The notes: generated by a model from the letters alone, not told the origin. A DNA stretch of 35,462 nucleotides from an uncultured Lacinutrix sp. (GCF_947500325.1 NZ_CANMRQ010000029.1:1-35462), one strand, 5' to 3'; counted from the stretch's first letter, positions 8,036 to 16,490 are shown. Made by a program: numbers and translations.

Positions 8036-8752
8036 GTGAATAAAAACATTGAAATACAAGATTTAGGATCTAGAGATTTTAAAGCTACTTGGGATTACCA
8101 AGAAGAATTGTTTAAAAGTATTTTAGATACTAAGATTAAAAATAGACGTGAAGATGCTGGTTTACAAACTAAAAATTACTTTTTGTTTGTAGAGCATCCT
8201 CACGTTTATACTTTAGGTAAAAGCGGTGATATGTCTAATTTATTATTAGATGAAAAGCAACTTACAGAAAAAGGCGCTACATTTTATAAAATAAATCGTG
8301 GTGGAGATATTACCTATCATGGTCCAGGACAAATAGTTGGCTATCCTATTTTAGATTTAGATAATTTTTTTACAGATATACATAAATACCTTCGTTTTTT
8401 AGAAGAAATGATAATCTTAACGCTTGAAGAATATGGTTTAAAGGCCGAGCGTTCTCCGGGAGAAACAGGTGTGTGGTTAGATGTAGGTACACCATTTGCT
8501 CGTAAAATATGCGCTATGGGTGTTAGAGCCAGTCGTTGGGTAACAATGCATGGTTTTGCTCTTAACGTAAATGCTAATTTAGGGTATTTTGATAATATTA
8601 TTCCTTGTGGTATTCGTGGTAAAGCTGTAACTTCTCTTAATGTTGAGTTAGGCAAGAAAATGGTGGATGAAGAAGAAGTAAAAGATAAGCTGTTAAAACA
8701 TTTTACTACGCTTTTTGAAGCTAAATTTGTTGGTGTAAATGTTAAGGTTTGA
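8036..8752 (+). CDS. lipB: octanoyltransferase (lipoate biosynthesis)
   Basis: LipB transfers the octanoyl group from octanoyl-ACP to lipoyl domains, the first step of lipoate synthesis, after which LipA inserts sulfur. The 238-aa protein has the signature RGGDITYHGPGQ at 88-99, the catalytic Lys157 in KICAMGV and the acyl-thioester Cys191 in IPCGI, with GHGFALN-type sequence (MHGFALNVN) between them. The start is GTG at 8036, 2 bases after the stop of the upstream lipoprotein gene; no closer ATG retains the N-terminal strand. Length is normal for the family. No lipA is present in the window. Confidence 0.96.
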   Translation: MNKNIEIQDLGSRDFKATWDYQEELFKSILDTKIKNRREDAGLQTKNYFLFVEHPHVYTLGKSGDMSNLLLDEKQLTEKGATFYKINRGGDITYHGPGQIVGYPILDLDNFFTDIHKYLRFLEEMIILTLEEYGLKAERSPGETGVWLDVGTPFARKICAMGVRASRWVTMHGFALNVNANLGYFDNIIPCGIRGKAVTSLNVELGKKMVDEEEVKDKLLKHFTTLFEAKFVGVNVKV

Positions 8753-8774
8753 AAAACAGGCAGATAGTAATAAA

Positions 8775-8816
8775 AAGTAACAGCGATTAAATATACAGAT
8801 ATAATCGCTATTACTT
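8775..8816 (-). terminator. terminator of the SnoaL/YHS/SPW operon
   Basis: The arms 8775-8789 and 8802-8816 form a 15-bp stem with one position that is C-A on the plus strand but a G-U wobble on the minus strand, with a 12-base loop. On the minus strand it is followed by TTTTTATTA. It lies 25 bases past the stop codon at 8841. It may also stop lipB readthrough, but no T-run supports that direction. Confidence 0.8.
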
Positions 8817-8840
8817 AATACACATATTACTTGTTTTAGT

Positions 8841-9194
8841 TTAACCAACCGGTTCAGGTTTATGTAAACTTACTACACTTAATACCGCAAAACCATTAAC
8901 CCAATAATAATAAGCATCTATTCCTTTAAAAGAGAAAATAAAAGGCGCTAATATAAAAATTACAGCTACTAAGAAATCTACCACTAAGTGCATTTTATAT
9001 GAAATAACAGGTACAACTCCTAAATGATGATCTGTTAATATTGTTAATACCAGTGCTGCAATTCCAGTACAAATAGAAAGCCATAAAGCTAATGGGTTAG
9101 ATTCCCCTAAAGTTAATATAAAGGGAAGTGCTATTAAAGCAATAGCTACTGGATAATCTAAAAAAGCATGTATCCTTTTTGTTACAAATTTCAT
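8841..9194 (-). CDS. SPW-repeat-like four-helix membrane protein
   Basis: This 117-aa membrane protein has four hydrophobic segments (about 15-30, 36-52, 65-85 and 92-107). The pattern of two similar halves, each with a small-residue helix ending in a Pro/Phe-rich turn (LIALPFILTLGES, FILAPFIFSFKG) followed by an aromatic-Asn-Gly helix (YYWVNGFAVLSV), resembles the SPW-repeat family. The match is from memory of the pattern, and the Trp-rich SPW motif itself is not well preserved. It is the last gene of a three-gene minus-strand operon, 32 bases after the YHS-protein gene. Function is unknown. Confidence 0.6.
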   Translation of the reverse strand: MKFVTKRIHAFLDYPVAIALIALPFILTLGESNPLALWLSICTGIAALVLTILTDHHLGVVPVISYKMHLVVDFLVAVIFILAPFIFSFKGIDAYYYWVNGFAVLSVVSLHKPEPVG

Positions 9195-9226
9195 GATTCT
9201 ATAATTTTAGTAATTAATAGTATAAA

Positions 9227-9697
9227 TTAGTTGTAAGTCTTACTTAGTTTAGTCCAGTTTTTGTCTGCTATATTTTTTAATTTAGTATGGTTTTTTTCTG
9301 CTAACCATAATTGTTTAGCGTCTAACTCTACATTATTTAGGTATAAAAAATACTTACCATCTTTAACTATAAATTTATTAGGATCTACTCTAAATTTCGC
9401 TCCTGCGTATGCTCCAAAAGCACAAAAGCCACCATATTGAGGTAAATATTTTGATGGGTTTTTATCGAATGTTGATTTTTGATCTATAGAAGTAAAGTAG
9501 TAAACCACTTTTTTGTATTCAGACTTATAGTTCTTATTTCCTATTTGAGCTAGGCCTAAATCTAAATAAGATACTGGGCTATATCCTTGAAGAGCTATAT
9601 TGCTGTTGTCTAAGTTGTTTGCCATTTTATCTTGTGCAGATAAAGAAGCAGTTATTATAAATGCTAATGCGATTAATACTGTTTTTAAATGTTTCAT
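9227..9697 (-). CDS. secreted YHS-domain protein
   Basis: This 156-aa protein carries a signal peptide (MKHLKTVLIALAFIITASLSAQ) and a YHS-type domain at about 35-115. The landmarks are GYSPVSYLDLG, KVVYYFTSIDQKSTFDKNPSKYLPQYGGFCAFG and DPNKFIVKDGKYFLYLN, which match the periplasmic YHS-domain proteins of Bacteroidota. YHS domains are often metal-associated; the single Cys at FCAFG could contribute. The C-terminus (WLAEKNHTKLKNIADKNWTKL) is a helical tail common in the family. It is the middle gene of the operon, with 31 bases to the SnoaL-like gene. Confidence 0.85.
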   Translation of the reverse strand: MKHLKTVLIALAFIITASLSAQDKMANNLDNSNIALQGYSPVSYLDLGLAQIGNKNYKSEYKKVVYYFTSIDQKSTFDKNPSKYLPQYGGFCAFGAYAGAKFRVDPNKFIVKDGKYFLYLNNVELDAKQLWLAEKNHTKLKNIADKNWTKLSKTYN

Positions 9698-9728
9698 TTT
9701 TTTTATTTTTTAATTGTTACTATTTTAA

Positions 9729-10082
9729 TTACTCTGCGTTGAAATATTCTTCTTGAATAACTTTGCCTTCTGCATTCCATATTCTACGAATAATTTCGTG
9801 CCAGTAAATTTTACTTCCGTCTTTCATGTCAAAATCAAATGTAAATTCTGATGCAGAAACATTGCCATCTGCTATAGAGTGATGGTGTGTAATACCGTTT
9901 ACTTTAGCAATAGCTCCAGCAAAGTTTTCCATTTTTGAAATCATTTCTAATTTCCCTTTTGTGCTGCCATTTCCGTAGTCTGATGTGTTTGCACTATCAG
10001 CGAAGAATTCTTTTACGGCATCTACAATAGCACCTTGAGATACTATGGCATCCATTTTTTGTACTTGTTCTTTAATATTCAT
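9729..10082 (-). CDS. SnoaL-like / NTF2-fold small protein
   Basis: This 117-aa cytoplasmic protein has the size and pattern of an NTF2-fold SnoaL-like domain: helices over residues 1-55 (QVQKMDAIVSQGAIVDAVKEFFAD), the turn YGNGSTKGKLEMISKMENF, then a curved sheet (THHHSIADGNVSASEFTFDFDMKDGSKIYWHEIIRRIWNAEGKVIQEEYF). His67-His69 and the WHE motif could line the pocket. It could be an enzyme or a ligand-binding protein; the sequence does not decide. It is the first gene of the operon, transcribed in the same direction as the AraC-type regulator gene just upstream. Confidence 0.8.
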   Translation of the reverse strand: MNIKEQVQKMDAIVSQGAIVDAVKEFFADSANTSDYGNGSTKGKLEMISKMENFAGAIAKVNGITHHHSIADGNVSASEFTFDFDMKDGSKIYWHEIIRRIWNAEGKVIQEEYFNAE

Positions 10083-10110
10083 CTTTTTTATTTTAGTGAT
10101 TTATACACTG

Positions 10111-10118
10111 CAAAGATG
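10111..10118 (-). promoter_or_regulatory. possible -7 box of the SnoaL/YHS/SPW operon
   Basis: CATCTTTG on the minus strand differs from TAnnTTTG at one base and lies about 28 bases before the ATG at 10082. No well-spaced TTG was found, so this may need an activator such as the neighbouring AraC-type protein. Confidence 0.35.
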
Positions 10119-10154
10119 GAAGAGAATTAAAGTTTAGATGCTACAAAAAAGAGA

Positions 10155-11213
10155 CTAAGAATTGTACTTTTTTAGTTTAAAGTTGGTGGGAGTAATACCA
10201 GAATAGTGTTTAAAAAAACTTGTAAAGTGATTAGGTTCTTCGAAACCTAATTTTCTAGATATAGAGGTTATTGATTCGTCTTCAATAAGCATTAATTTAG
10301 CAGTATTAATTAACTCTAGTCTAATTAATTGCCCAAGTGAAGTGTTCATTTTAGACTGTACTTTTTTAGATAGTACTTTTACAGAAAGGTTCATTTTATT
10401 AGCATAAAACTCAAGAGACCGTTCTTGAGCATGATATTTTTGAAGAAGCTCTATAATGTTTTGAGTAAATAAATCACGATTTTTAAAATCGAAATTTTCT
10501 CTAAATTGTTTTGGAGTCTGGCCTGTAGAATTTTTAAAAACACGATTAAAATAGGCATCATCTTTAAATCCTAGTTCGTAAGAGACTTCTTGAATACTTT
10601 TATCTGTAAATGCGACTTGTTTTTGACTCTCTTGTAGCCTTTTAGATCTCATTAGGTTTTTAACAGATAAACCAATTTTGTTTTTAATTAGAGCTTGTGC
10701 ATTATAACCACGATCATTAATTAAACTTACTAAATCGTTTCCTGTTAAATGGTTGGAGTATTCTTTGTCAATAATTTCTTTTGCGTCAAAAATAACTTGG
10801 TATTCTTCTTTGTTAGCTTTAAATGGATTTTGCCAATACCATTGTTTTGAAGACACATCAATAATATCTGAAGAATTATCTGTTAAGGCAGATTCTGATA
10901 AAAAAGTATTACAATCTTCACATTCTAATAAATCTATATAGCCTAATGAAATTAGATGCTTGAATAATACTCTAACATCATTACTGTAAAATTTTGTTTC
11001 ATTAGAAAATTCAATTCTTCTAACTATAAAATCATCAGATAAAAATTTAATGTATTGGCCTTTCTCTAAGAAGATTGCTTTTTCTTGCCAATCAAAGTAG
11101 TTTTTAAAATCTACTTGAATACTTCCTTTACCAGTTAGAATATGAATAAGCGTATGGTTCTCTATAAAGTAAACTTTATTTATTTCTGGAGATATTTTTT
11201 CTACTTTTTGCAT
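10155..11213 (-). CDS. AraC-type regulator with two tandem HTH domains
   Basis: This 352-aa cytoplasmic transcription factor has a cupin-like N-terminal sensor (about 1-75, LTGKGSIQVDFKNYFDWQEKAIFLEKGQYI), a short linker, and two successive AraC/XylS DNA-binding domains. The first is at about 138-240, ending ELGFKDDAYFNRVFKNSTGQ then TPKQFRENF; the second is at about 248-346, ending KLGFEEPNHFTSFFKHYSGI then TPTNFK. Each has both HTH motifs. Normal family members carry one such domain at about 280-300 aa. The gene lies just upstream of, and collinear with, the SnoaL/YHS/SPW operon (72 bases to its start), so it probably controls it. A pair of cysteines at 98 and 101 (ECEDC) sits in the linker. 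Confidence 0.88.
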   Translation of the reverse strand: MQKVEKISPEINKVYFIENHTLIHILTGKGSIQVDFKNYFDWQEKAIFLEKGQYIKFLSDDFIVRRIEFSNETKFYSNDVRVLFKHLISLGYIDLLECEDCNTFLSESALTDNSSDIIDVSSKQWYWQNPFKANKEEYQVIFDAKEIIDKEYSNHLTGNDLVSLINDRGYNAQALIKNKIGLSVKNLMRSKRLQESQKQVAFTDKSIQEVSYELGFKDDAYFNRVFKNSTGQTPKQFRENFDFKNRDLFTQNIIELLQKYHAQERSLEFYANKMNLSVKVLSKKVQSKMNTSLGQLIRLELINTAKLMLIEDESITSISRKLGFEEPNHFTSFFKHYSGITPTNFKLKKYNS

Positions 11214-11266
11214 TCGGTTAAAAATATCTATTTCTGGTAATATAACTCATTTTGATATTGAATATG

Positions 11267-11920
11267 TTACGGGTCTAATGGATCGTCTGATCTTTGAAGT
11301 ACATCCATACTTGGAGTAAAACGTGTTTTGTAGAGAGATAAAAAACGAAATTTTCCAACTTTATAGCCTAATGTTTTTTTACTTGCATTTTGGTAGGTTG
11401 ATATTGCTTGAGCTCCAAAATAGAAATTTTGACCAAAAGACGTTATAATTAATGCTCTTTCAAGGTTATGTTTAAGCATGAATCTGCCACAATTTCTCAT
11501 ATTTGTAACAGAAGTTCTAGCGTATGGATCCATTGCAATTTGGCTTTCATTTAAATTGAACCTTTCCATTAATGCCTGTTTCATGCCATAAGCCTCATTC
11601 TTTGGCGTTTTTGGAGGACGAACATTACCGCCAGAAACCATAATCATGGGTACATTAAACCGCTTCATAGCTTTAATGGCACGCTCTAATCTTTTTATAG
11701 CTTTTTTATTAATACTTTCTGGGTTAGTTACATTTCTAGGTGTATAGCCAGGAACAATGATTATTTGATATTTTAATTTTTTAATATTTTCGATATCTTC
11801 TTGAATTGCTATACTAGCAGCCGAATTTTGCGCTGTAATATTAATCCCCACATTACCTTCACGGGCTACATTAGGTGTTGCATATGCATACAATTCTGGT
11901 TTAATAGGTGTAATTATCAT
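11267..11920 (-). CDS. YdcF/SanA-like DUF218 family protein
   Basis: This 217-aa protein has the DUF218 core at about 50-190: a first strand with IIIVPGYTPRN, the glycine loop MIMVSGGNVRPPKTPKNEAYGMKQAL, the signature DPYARTSVTNMRNCGRFM and the strand ALIITSFGQNFYFGAQAIS. In YdcF the corresponding site can bind S-adenosylmethionine, while SanA-type members affect envelope permeability. No signal peptide or membrane helix is seen here, in contrast to SanA. It lies 53 bases upstream of the AraC-type gene in the same direction and may be cotranscribed with it. Confidence 0.8.
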   Translation of the reverse strand: MIITPIKPELYAYATPNVAREGNVGINITAQNSAASIAIQEDIENIKKLKYQIIIVPGYTPRNVTNPESINKKAIKRLERAIKAMKRFNVPMIMVSGGNVRPPKTPKNEAYGMKQALMERFNLNESQIAMDPYARTSVTNMRNCGRFMLKHNLERALIITSFGQNFYFGAQAISTYQNASKKTLGYKVGKFRFLSLYKTRFTPSMDVLQRSDDPLDP

Positions 11921-12040
11921 GGATTATATATTTGTCAAGATTTCGATTATATAATATTTTATTTTTTTTAAATTATATGAGATATAATAAAATTACATGA
12001 GCTTTTGCTTTAGCACTAATTTAGTCATTTTTTATAGGAC

Positions 12041-12751
12041 TTAATTCTGTTCTGCTTGAAGTTTTTTTATATCACGAGTCAATTCTGAGCATTTATTTAT
12101 GATTTTTTTATAGTTGTTTCGTCTTGTAAAAGCACCATTTAATTGTATTGCATTTAATAGGTGATTATTAGATTTTAAAGACATAACATCATCAATGTCA
12201 TAATTAGTTATATTAGGGATACTTTGCGATATTAAATTAAGTATCGTTTTTGTTGACGATTGAATGAAAAAATCTTCCTCTTTTTCTAATATTTCATAAG
12301 CATTATAAAAATTAATAATTTTCTTTCTCAGTGTATCATTCTTAATGATTTTTAAATGAGAATTATTTATCATTTCACTATATGTTGACTTAATAGCGGT
12401 CTTTGGTTGTATTGGACGCCATTGATATTCAAAATAATATATAATAGAATCGTGCTTAATCTCTTTATTAATAAGATCTAAAAAATGATTTTTAATTTTT
12501 GCTTGGTTTTGTAGTTGACGATAATTTTCAGTTAAACCAATTGAGTCTTGTTCTAATTCTGTGACTAAATTTATAAGGTATTTTTTTTCTAATCCACTTT
12601 CAATACTTGATTGTTTCCAATTATTGAGTTGAATGGCAATTAAAATTCCAATAACAACAAGAACAATTTCTCCTATTGCGTATTTAAGATAGTTAACTGT
12701 TTTTCCTTCGGAAAGTAAATTTTTTCTAATTTCTCTAAAGAACTTTATCAT
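12041..12751 (-). CDS. DUF6090 family membrane-anchored protein
   Basis: The N-terminus is diagnostic: MIKFFREIRKNLLSEGKTVNYLKYAIGEIVLVVIGILIAIQLNNW. A basic amphipathic start, one transmembrane helix (about 26-43) and the QLNNWK junction are shared by the abundant DUF6090 family of flavobacteria. The remaining 190 residues are predicted helical and should be periplasmic, with a region of charged heptad-like sequence (LEKKYLINLVTELEQDS). Family function is unknown; members are often scattered in accessory regions in several copies. It begins the run of minus-strand accessory genes. Confidence 0.85.
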   Translation of the reverse strand: MIKFFREIRKNLLSEGKTVNYLKYAIGEIVLVVIGILIAIQLNNWKQSSIESGLEKKYLINLVTELEQDSIGLTENYRQLQNQAKIKNHFLDLINKEIKHDSIIYYFEYQWRPIQPKTAIKSTYSEMINNSHLKIIKNDTLRKKIINFYNAYEILEKEEDFFIQSSTKTILNLISQSIPNITNYDIDDVMSLKSNNHLLNAIQLNGAFTRRNNYKKIINKCSELTRDIKKLQAEQN

Positions 12752-12928
12752 TAGTTAGTAATTTCTGATAAATGTGAATGACACCAAATATATGAATATG
12801 ATAAAGGTAAGTAGGCCTGAACCAATTGATTTATCTTCGCATTTTTATTTCTTGTTTAATTTATGAAAATCTAGCACCACTACAAAAAGCAAATTACTTT
12901 TCTATCTAACTATAAATTACTATGATTT

Positions 12929-13324
12929 TTACAAACTAACTTTTTTAAATTTCTGTGAATACCCTTCATTAGAAATGAAATTTAAAATCAAATATTGATT
13001 TTCTAGCTCATAACTGATTGTTGCAATATTTGGGTTTTGACAATTTGTTATTATTGTATTATCATTATAGGTCCCAGAACTTATTATTTCATCTGAATAT
13101 GGGTCGCACAAAGAAATATTAGTTGTTACAATTCCATTATCATTAAATTCAAGGATTTTATTGCTATCAATAGGTTGGAAAGTTCCACTTCCACCTCCAG
13201 GATCTGCTAGAACTTCAATTAATTTCCAATTTCCAACTAATCTTGTATTTGAGTTAGAATCGTCGTCATTATTACAAGAAAATAAAATTCCTATTGTAAT
13301 TAAAGTAAATATTATTTTTTTCAT
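12929..13324 (-). CDS. lipocalin-like lipoprotein
   Basis: This 131-aa lipoprotein has signal MKKIIFTLITIGILFSC, acylated Cys17 and the flavobacterial NNDDD tail that favours surface sorting. The mature part matches lipocalin-like small lipoproteins: LVGNWKLIEVLADPG, then KILEFNDNGIVTTN, SSGTYNDNTI and YLILNFISNEGYSQKFKKV, an eight-strand-type pattern beginning with GNW. The Gly-rich loop PGGGSGTF is typical of the family. It appears to be a single-gene unit. A ligand cannot be predicted. Confidence 0.8.
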   Translation of the reverse strand: MKKIIFTLITIGILFSCNNDDDSNSNTRLVGNWKLIEVLADPGGGSGTFQPIDSNKILEFNDNGIVTTNISLCDPYSDEIISSGTYNDNTIITNCQNPNIATISYELENQYLILNFISNEGYSQKFKKVSL

Positions 13325-13593
13325 ATCAATCGTTTTTATATAGATGCTAGAATTGTGAAATGGTTGCGTTAAAATTGCTAACGTCTTGTTTAAGAAATCT
13401 AAGTAGATTATAAACTATACGATTTCGGATTGGTACTAAACCAAATATAAATATTTTGCTATTACCTTTTTTATTGAAAAGACCAAATTTTATAGTTGGC
13501 AACTTTATAGACAAATACAAATCTTTCCATTAAGTACAAAAACTCTATGTTTTCTATACATTATTATATATAAACTTTACTATTTTTTAATTA

Positions 13594-14244
13594 TTAAAGC
13601 CAACCATAATATATGTATACTAATGCAACAGTGTCAATAAATCCGTGAACAGCAATATTGAACCATAAATCGTTTTTACGAATATGAAAAATAACAGCCA
13701 AAAGCATACCGGTAATACCTGATAAAATCTGCCCACTTATTCCTTGATAAGCGTGTATCCAACCAAAAATAAATCCAAATAGTAGAATGTTAATAACAAG
13801 GCTAATTTTATTTGATCCAAAAAACTTAGTAAATTGCCTCATTAGGTAGCCTCTAAATACAATTTCTTCACCAAACGCAGCAGAAGCCCAAATAAGAACA
13901 AGTAAATTTAGTGTAGCGGGCAAGTTTCCCTTATAGTGTTCGAATACAGAAAAGTCTATAGGTTGCCCAGTAAGATAGATAACACATGGCATCATTACAT
14001 AGCTATAAAATAGGAATATAACTATACCTAATACAGGTGCAATAATTAATAGGTTCTTTAGATTTATTGCTTTACGTTTAAAACCTAAAGAGTAAAAAAG
14101 TTCTTTTTTGTATTCTATTGCGCTTGCTATCATTAATATTAAAGCAGCTATAATCATTTGAAAATATCCTGATAGGTATAAAATATAACAAAGAATTATT
14201 GCAATTACTGGTGTCAATTTTTTAGTTAAAAAGGTTTTGTTCAT
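13594..14244 (-). CDS. CPBP-family intramembrane glutamic protease
   Basis: This 216-aa membrane protein has about six helices. The active-site motifs of the CPBP (CAAX protease/bacteriocin-processing, Abi) family are complete: FGEEIVFRGYLMRQF with Glu126-Glu127 and Arg131, FGWIHAYQG with His164, and NIAVHGFID with His200 and Asp204. Family members cleave peptides or prenylated proteins in the membrane; some give immunity to bacteriocins, others act in signalling. It lies 115 bases downstream of the LytTR regulator gene, in the same direction, with an inverted repeat between them. Confidence 0.9.
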   Translation of the reverse strand: MNKTFLTKKLTPVIAIILCYILYLSGYFQMIIAALILMIASAIEYKKELFYSLGFKRKAINLKNLLIIAPVLGIVIFLFYSYVMMPCVIYLTGQPIDFSVFEHYKGNLPATLNLLVLIWASAAFGEEIVFRGYLMRQFTKFFGSNKISLVINILLFGFIFGWIHAYQGISGQILSGITGMLLAVIFHIRKNDLWFNIAVHGFIDTVALVYIYYGWL

Positions 14245-14305
14245 TTTTTTATCGTTTTTAATTTTGAGCTAATTAATAACGATAAATCAATAAAAACGGG
14301 AGTAA

Positions 14306-14328
14306 ACCAGTCATTTTAACTGAATGGT
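14306..14328. promoter_or_regulatory. imperfect palindrome between LytTR and CPBP genes, possible operator
   Basis: The 23-base segment begins ACCAGTCA and ends ACTGAATGGT. It contains CAGT-N7-ACTG flanked by ACCA and TGGT, so it is dyad-like. It lies about 62-84 bases before the CPBP start codon and just after the LytTR gene. LytTR proteins bind paired short motifs of this kind, so it is a candidate operator. No experimental consensus for this protein is known to me. Confidence 0.35.
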
Positions 14329-14359
14329 ATCAAAATAACAACTGAATAATCAACTCAAA

Positions 14360-15190
14360 TTAAATTTTTTTCTCAAACCAATCCATGAATGATTGTTTTT
14401 TGTACCTACTTATATTTATTTGAAAAGCTTTTTCGCTAGAAACTGTAGACTTGAGTAATACAGATAGTTTTCCATTTTCTATTGACTGTACTTGTTCAAT
14501 AGAATGGATATGAAGAATAAATTGTCTATTAGCTCTATAAAAACTTTGTTCACTTATTTTACTTTCAACTTCATTTAGTGTGAAATCTGTAAAAATTGTA
14601 GTTCCATCGGTTTTTACAATATATACTATTTTGTTTTCACTATATATATAGGCAATTTCTGGATACTTAACTAAGGTTATTTTACCTCCTTGTTGAACTT
14701 TAAGCGTACCTGTTATAGAGATAAGTTTGTGAAGTTTGTATATATCAGTTGAAAATAAAAGAGTAATTCCGAGAGTGCATATTAGTAAGGAGACAGAAAG
14801 TCCCGTTAGTAGATGGTAAATATTGTATGATTCAATTCCATTAATTAAACCATTTAAAACATAATATAAAAAGATATATAGTATAGTAATATAGCCTAAA
14901 GTTGAAAACAGAAAACGTAATAATAGCTGCGTATTAATTTTTTCGGTGAAGTATTTAGTTTTAAAATATTTGAAATTAAAATGAGCAATAAGAATTATAA
15001 GACTTCCTGCAATTATTGATACAACAATAGGAAATAAAGGGAATTTGTAGTTTTTATTAAACGGAAAATTTTCTGGCTCAAAAAGATGGTTTGATAAAAC
15101 AGAGATTACTACAATTATAAAGCCATTTCTAACCCAAAAATTTGAAAAACTAACATGATTTTTCAAAGCGTTAATTATTGTTTTTATCAA
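14360..15190 (-). CDS. membrane LytTR-type transcriptional regulator
   Basis: This 276-aa protein has four transmembrane helices in residues about 20-150 and a C-terminal LytTR DNA-binding domain (about 175-276). The LytTR signature is clear: LVKYPEIAYIYSENKIVYIVKTDGTT, FTLNEVESKI, FYRANRQFILHIHSIEQV and ISRYKKQSFMDWF. There is no receiver domain, so the membrane part is the likely sensor. The only plausible start is TTG at 15190: a stop codon lies four codons upstream and no ATG occurs before the first helix. It probably controls the CPBP gene downstream and possibly itself. Confidence 0.85.
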   Translation of the reverse strand: MIKTIINALKNHVSFSNFWVRNGFIIVVISVLSNHLFEPENFPFNKNYKFPLFPIVVSIIAGSLIILIAHFNFKYFKTKYFTEKINTQLLLRFLFSTLGYITILYIFLYYVLNGLINGIESYNIYHLLTGLSVSLLICTLGITLLFSTDIYKLHKLISITGTLKVQQGGKITLVKYPEIAYIYSENKIVYIVKTDGTTIFTDFTLNEVESKISEQSFYRANRQFILHIHSIEQVQSIENGKLSVLLKSTVSSEKAFQINISRYKKQSFMDWFEKKI

Positions 15191-15217
15191 AATTTTAATC
15201 TATTATCTTGGTTTTTT

Positions 15218-15264
15218 AACAAATATAAACCAAATAGAAAACCTGTGAGGGTTTTCGTAAATAA
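15218..15264. repeat. R2 repeat, partial copy 2a
   Basis: This segment aligns over about 46 bases at roughly 80 percent identity (by eye) with 17492-17537. Its centre, 15237-15256, is a perfect 7-bp hairpin, GAAAACC/GGTTTTC. It lies 3' of the stop codon at 15305, as the other copies lie 3' of their genes. The outer part of the element is too degraded to delimit. Confidence 0.65.
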
Positions 15265-15304
15265 GCGAATATTATTAAATAATTATATGCATTCTTAGTT
15301 TTAG

Positions 15305-16234
15305 TTATTTCATTTTTAATTCATTTGTTAGTTTGTCAAATTCCATGAACGTTTTTTCGAAATTATCTTTTACTAAAGCATTAATTAAAACAGCACGAGT
15401 TCCATTTACAACACTTGTCATTTTAATTTGTGTTTCCTCATTATTTAAAGTCCCAATTATCAGTTCTTCGTAACATTTAAATCCATTCAGTTTTTTTCTG
15501 TCTGTAACTTCCCTTTTTGAAATGGCGAGTCCGTTACTTTTTAAAGAGTTTAAGTTGTTCTCAAAGAGTGATTTAGGACTCATATTTAGCCTGTTTGTTG
15601 GTATTTGTGAAACTAGATATACAGATTCTCCTGTAAAATGGTCCTTTTTTACTCCATTTTTTGTGTAAAGGAACATATTAGAAACCGTTTTAGAGTACTT
15701 GTATGAGCTTTTAGAATCGTCCAATTCAAAAAATGCTATTTCAAAAGGATCAACAGTTCTTTTTTTGTCATACTCTATAGTCAACAAAGCCTTTTTTATT
15801 TCTTCAATTTTATCTTTTTCAAAATCAGGAATAAAGGCCATTACCATAACAGAAAACTCATTATCGCCAAATACAAGCTGTAGGCTTTTTTGATTTTGGT
15901 TACCTTGAAGAAATGCTAATTTTGCAGGATAATCGTCAATTTTTAATTCTTGAAAATCAAAAACTTTTATTCCTTTGTTTTCAAAATTTTCTTTAGTGAA
16001 GTTTTTAGCATTTGAGTTATAGTTGCCACCAAAAAGTTCCATAAACTGAATTAGAGATTGTCCACTTTCAAATCCGATAAAGTCTTGTGAAGGCTTGAAA
16101 TTTTTAGGTTGGTCTAAATAAATTCTAGTACCAAGAACCAAAGTTTTTTCAGAATTCTGTTTTTTACTTTCTGTAGATTGTCCACAAGCACTTAAGGTAA
16201 GTGTAAGGGCAATAAATAATAATTTTATTCTCAT
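15305..16234 (-). CDS. lipoprotein of unknown function
   Basis: This 309-aa lipoprotein has signal MRIKLLFIALTLTLSAC and acylated Cys17. The mature protein is Lys-rich with a mixed alpha/beta pattern in two halves: residues about 30-150 (LGTRIYLDQPKNFKPSQDFIGF, KSLQLVFGDNEFSVMVMAFIP) and about 180-309 (SKTVSNMFLYTKNGVKKDHFTGESVYLVS, TQIKMTSVVNGTRAVLINALV). The halves could be related, in the manner of PsbP or DUF1795-like folds, but I cannot establish this by eye. It is a lone gene bounded by an R1 repeat upstream and an R2 repeat downstream. Confidence 0.7.
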   Translation of the reverse strand: MRIKLLFIALTLTLSACGQSTESKKQNSEKTLVLGTRIYLDQPKNFKPSQDFIGFESGQSLIQFMELFGGNYNSNAKNFTKENFENKGIKVFDFQELKIDDYPAKLAFLQGNQNQKSLQLVFGDNEFSVMVMAFIPDFEKDKIEEIKKALLTIEYDKKRTVDPFEIAFFELDDSKSSYKYSKTVSNMFLYTKNGVKKDHFTGESVYLVSQIPTNRLNMSPKSLFENNLNSLKSNGLAISKREVTDRKKLNGFKCYEELIIGTLNNEETQIKMTSVVNGTRAVLINALVKDNFEKTFMEFDKLTNELKMK

Positions 16235-16251
16235 TGTTTGGGTTTAATTAC

Positions 16252-16420
16252 AGCTAACGTTTCATATATGTGTCGCAGCTGTGCAAAATGTTACCGAATT
16301 ATAGATATTTCTATGTATAGGTTGCTAACTTTTCCTTTTTGTAAGATTTTGATTTACCATAAATACAATAACCTTTCGATCTATCACTTAAGTACTATGA
16401 TCACATATATATTGTTGCGC
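16252..16420. repeat. R1 repeat, copy 1a
   Basis: This 169-base intergenic element aligns along its whole length with 18913-19083. The best-conserved core is 16321-16385 (GGTTGCTAACTTTTCC, then GTAAGATTTTGATTTAC, then ACAATAACCTTTCGAT). Its ends are inverted relative to each other: CATATATGTG at 16263-16272 and CACATATAT at 16402-16410. A GTAAG/TTTAC hairpin lies in the core. It sits between the stop of the gene ending at 16491 and the start of the gene at 16234. Confidence 0.8.
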
Positions 16421-16490
16421 TTAGTTTTTATTCTTTGTGAATAGGCATAAATCTTCCAAATTAACACTTACTAGTTATGGTTTATACTAG

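Noticed and set aside
8341-8655. 104-aa antisense frame inside lipB
   Set aside because: It lies wholly opposite the catalytic core of a clear lipB and has no start context, domain or codon pattern of its own.
16238-16444. 68-aa plus-strand frame between two lipoprotein genes
   Set aside because: It coincides with repeat R1a, and the corresponding frame is not kept in R1b, so it is best read as non-coding repeat.
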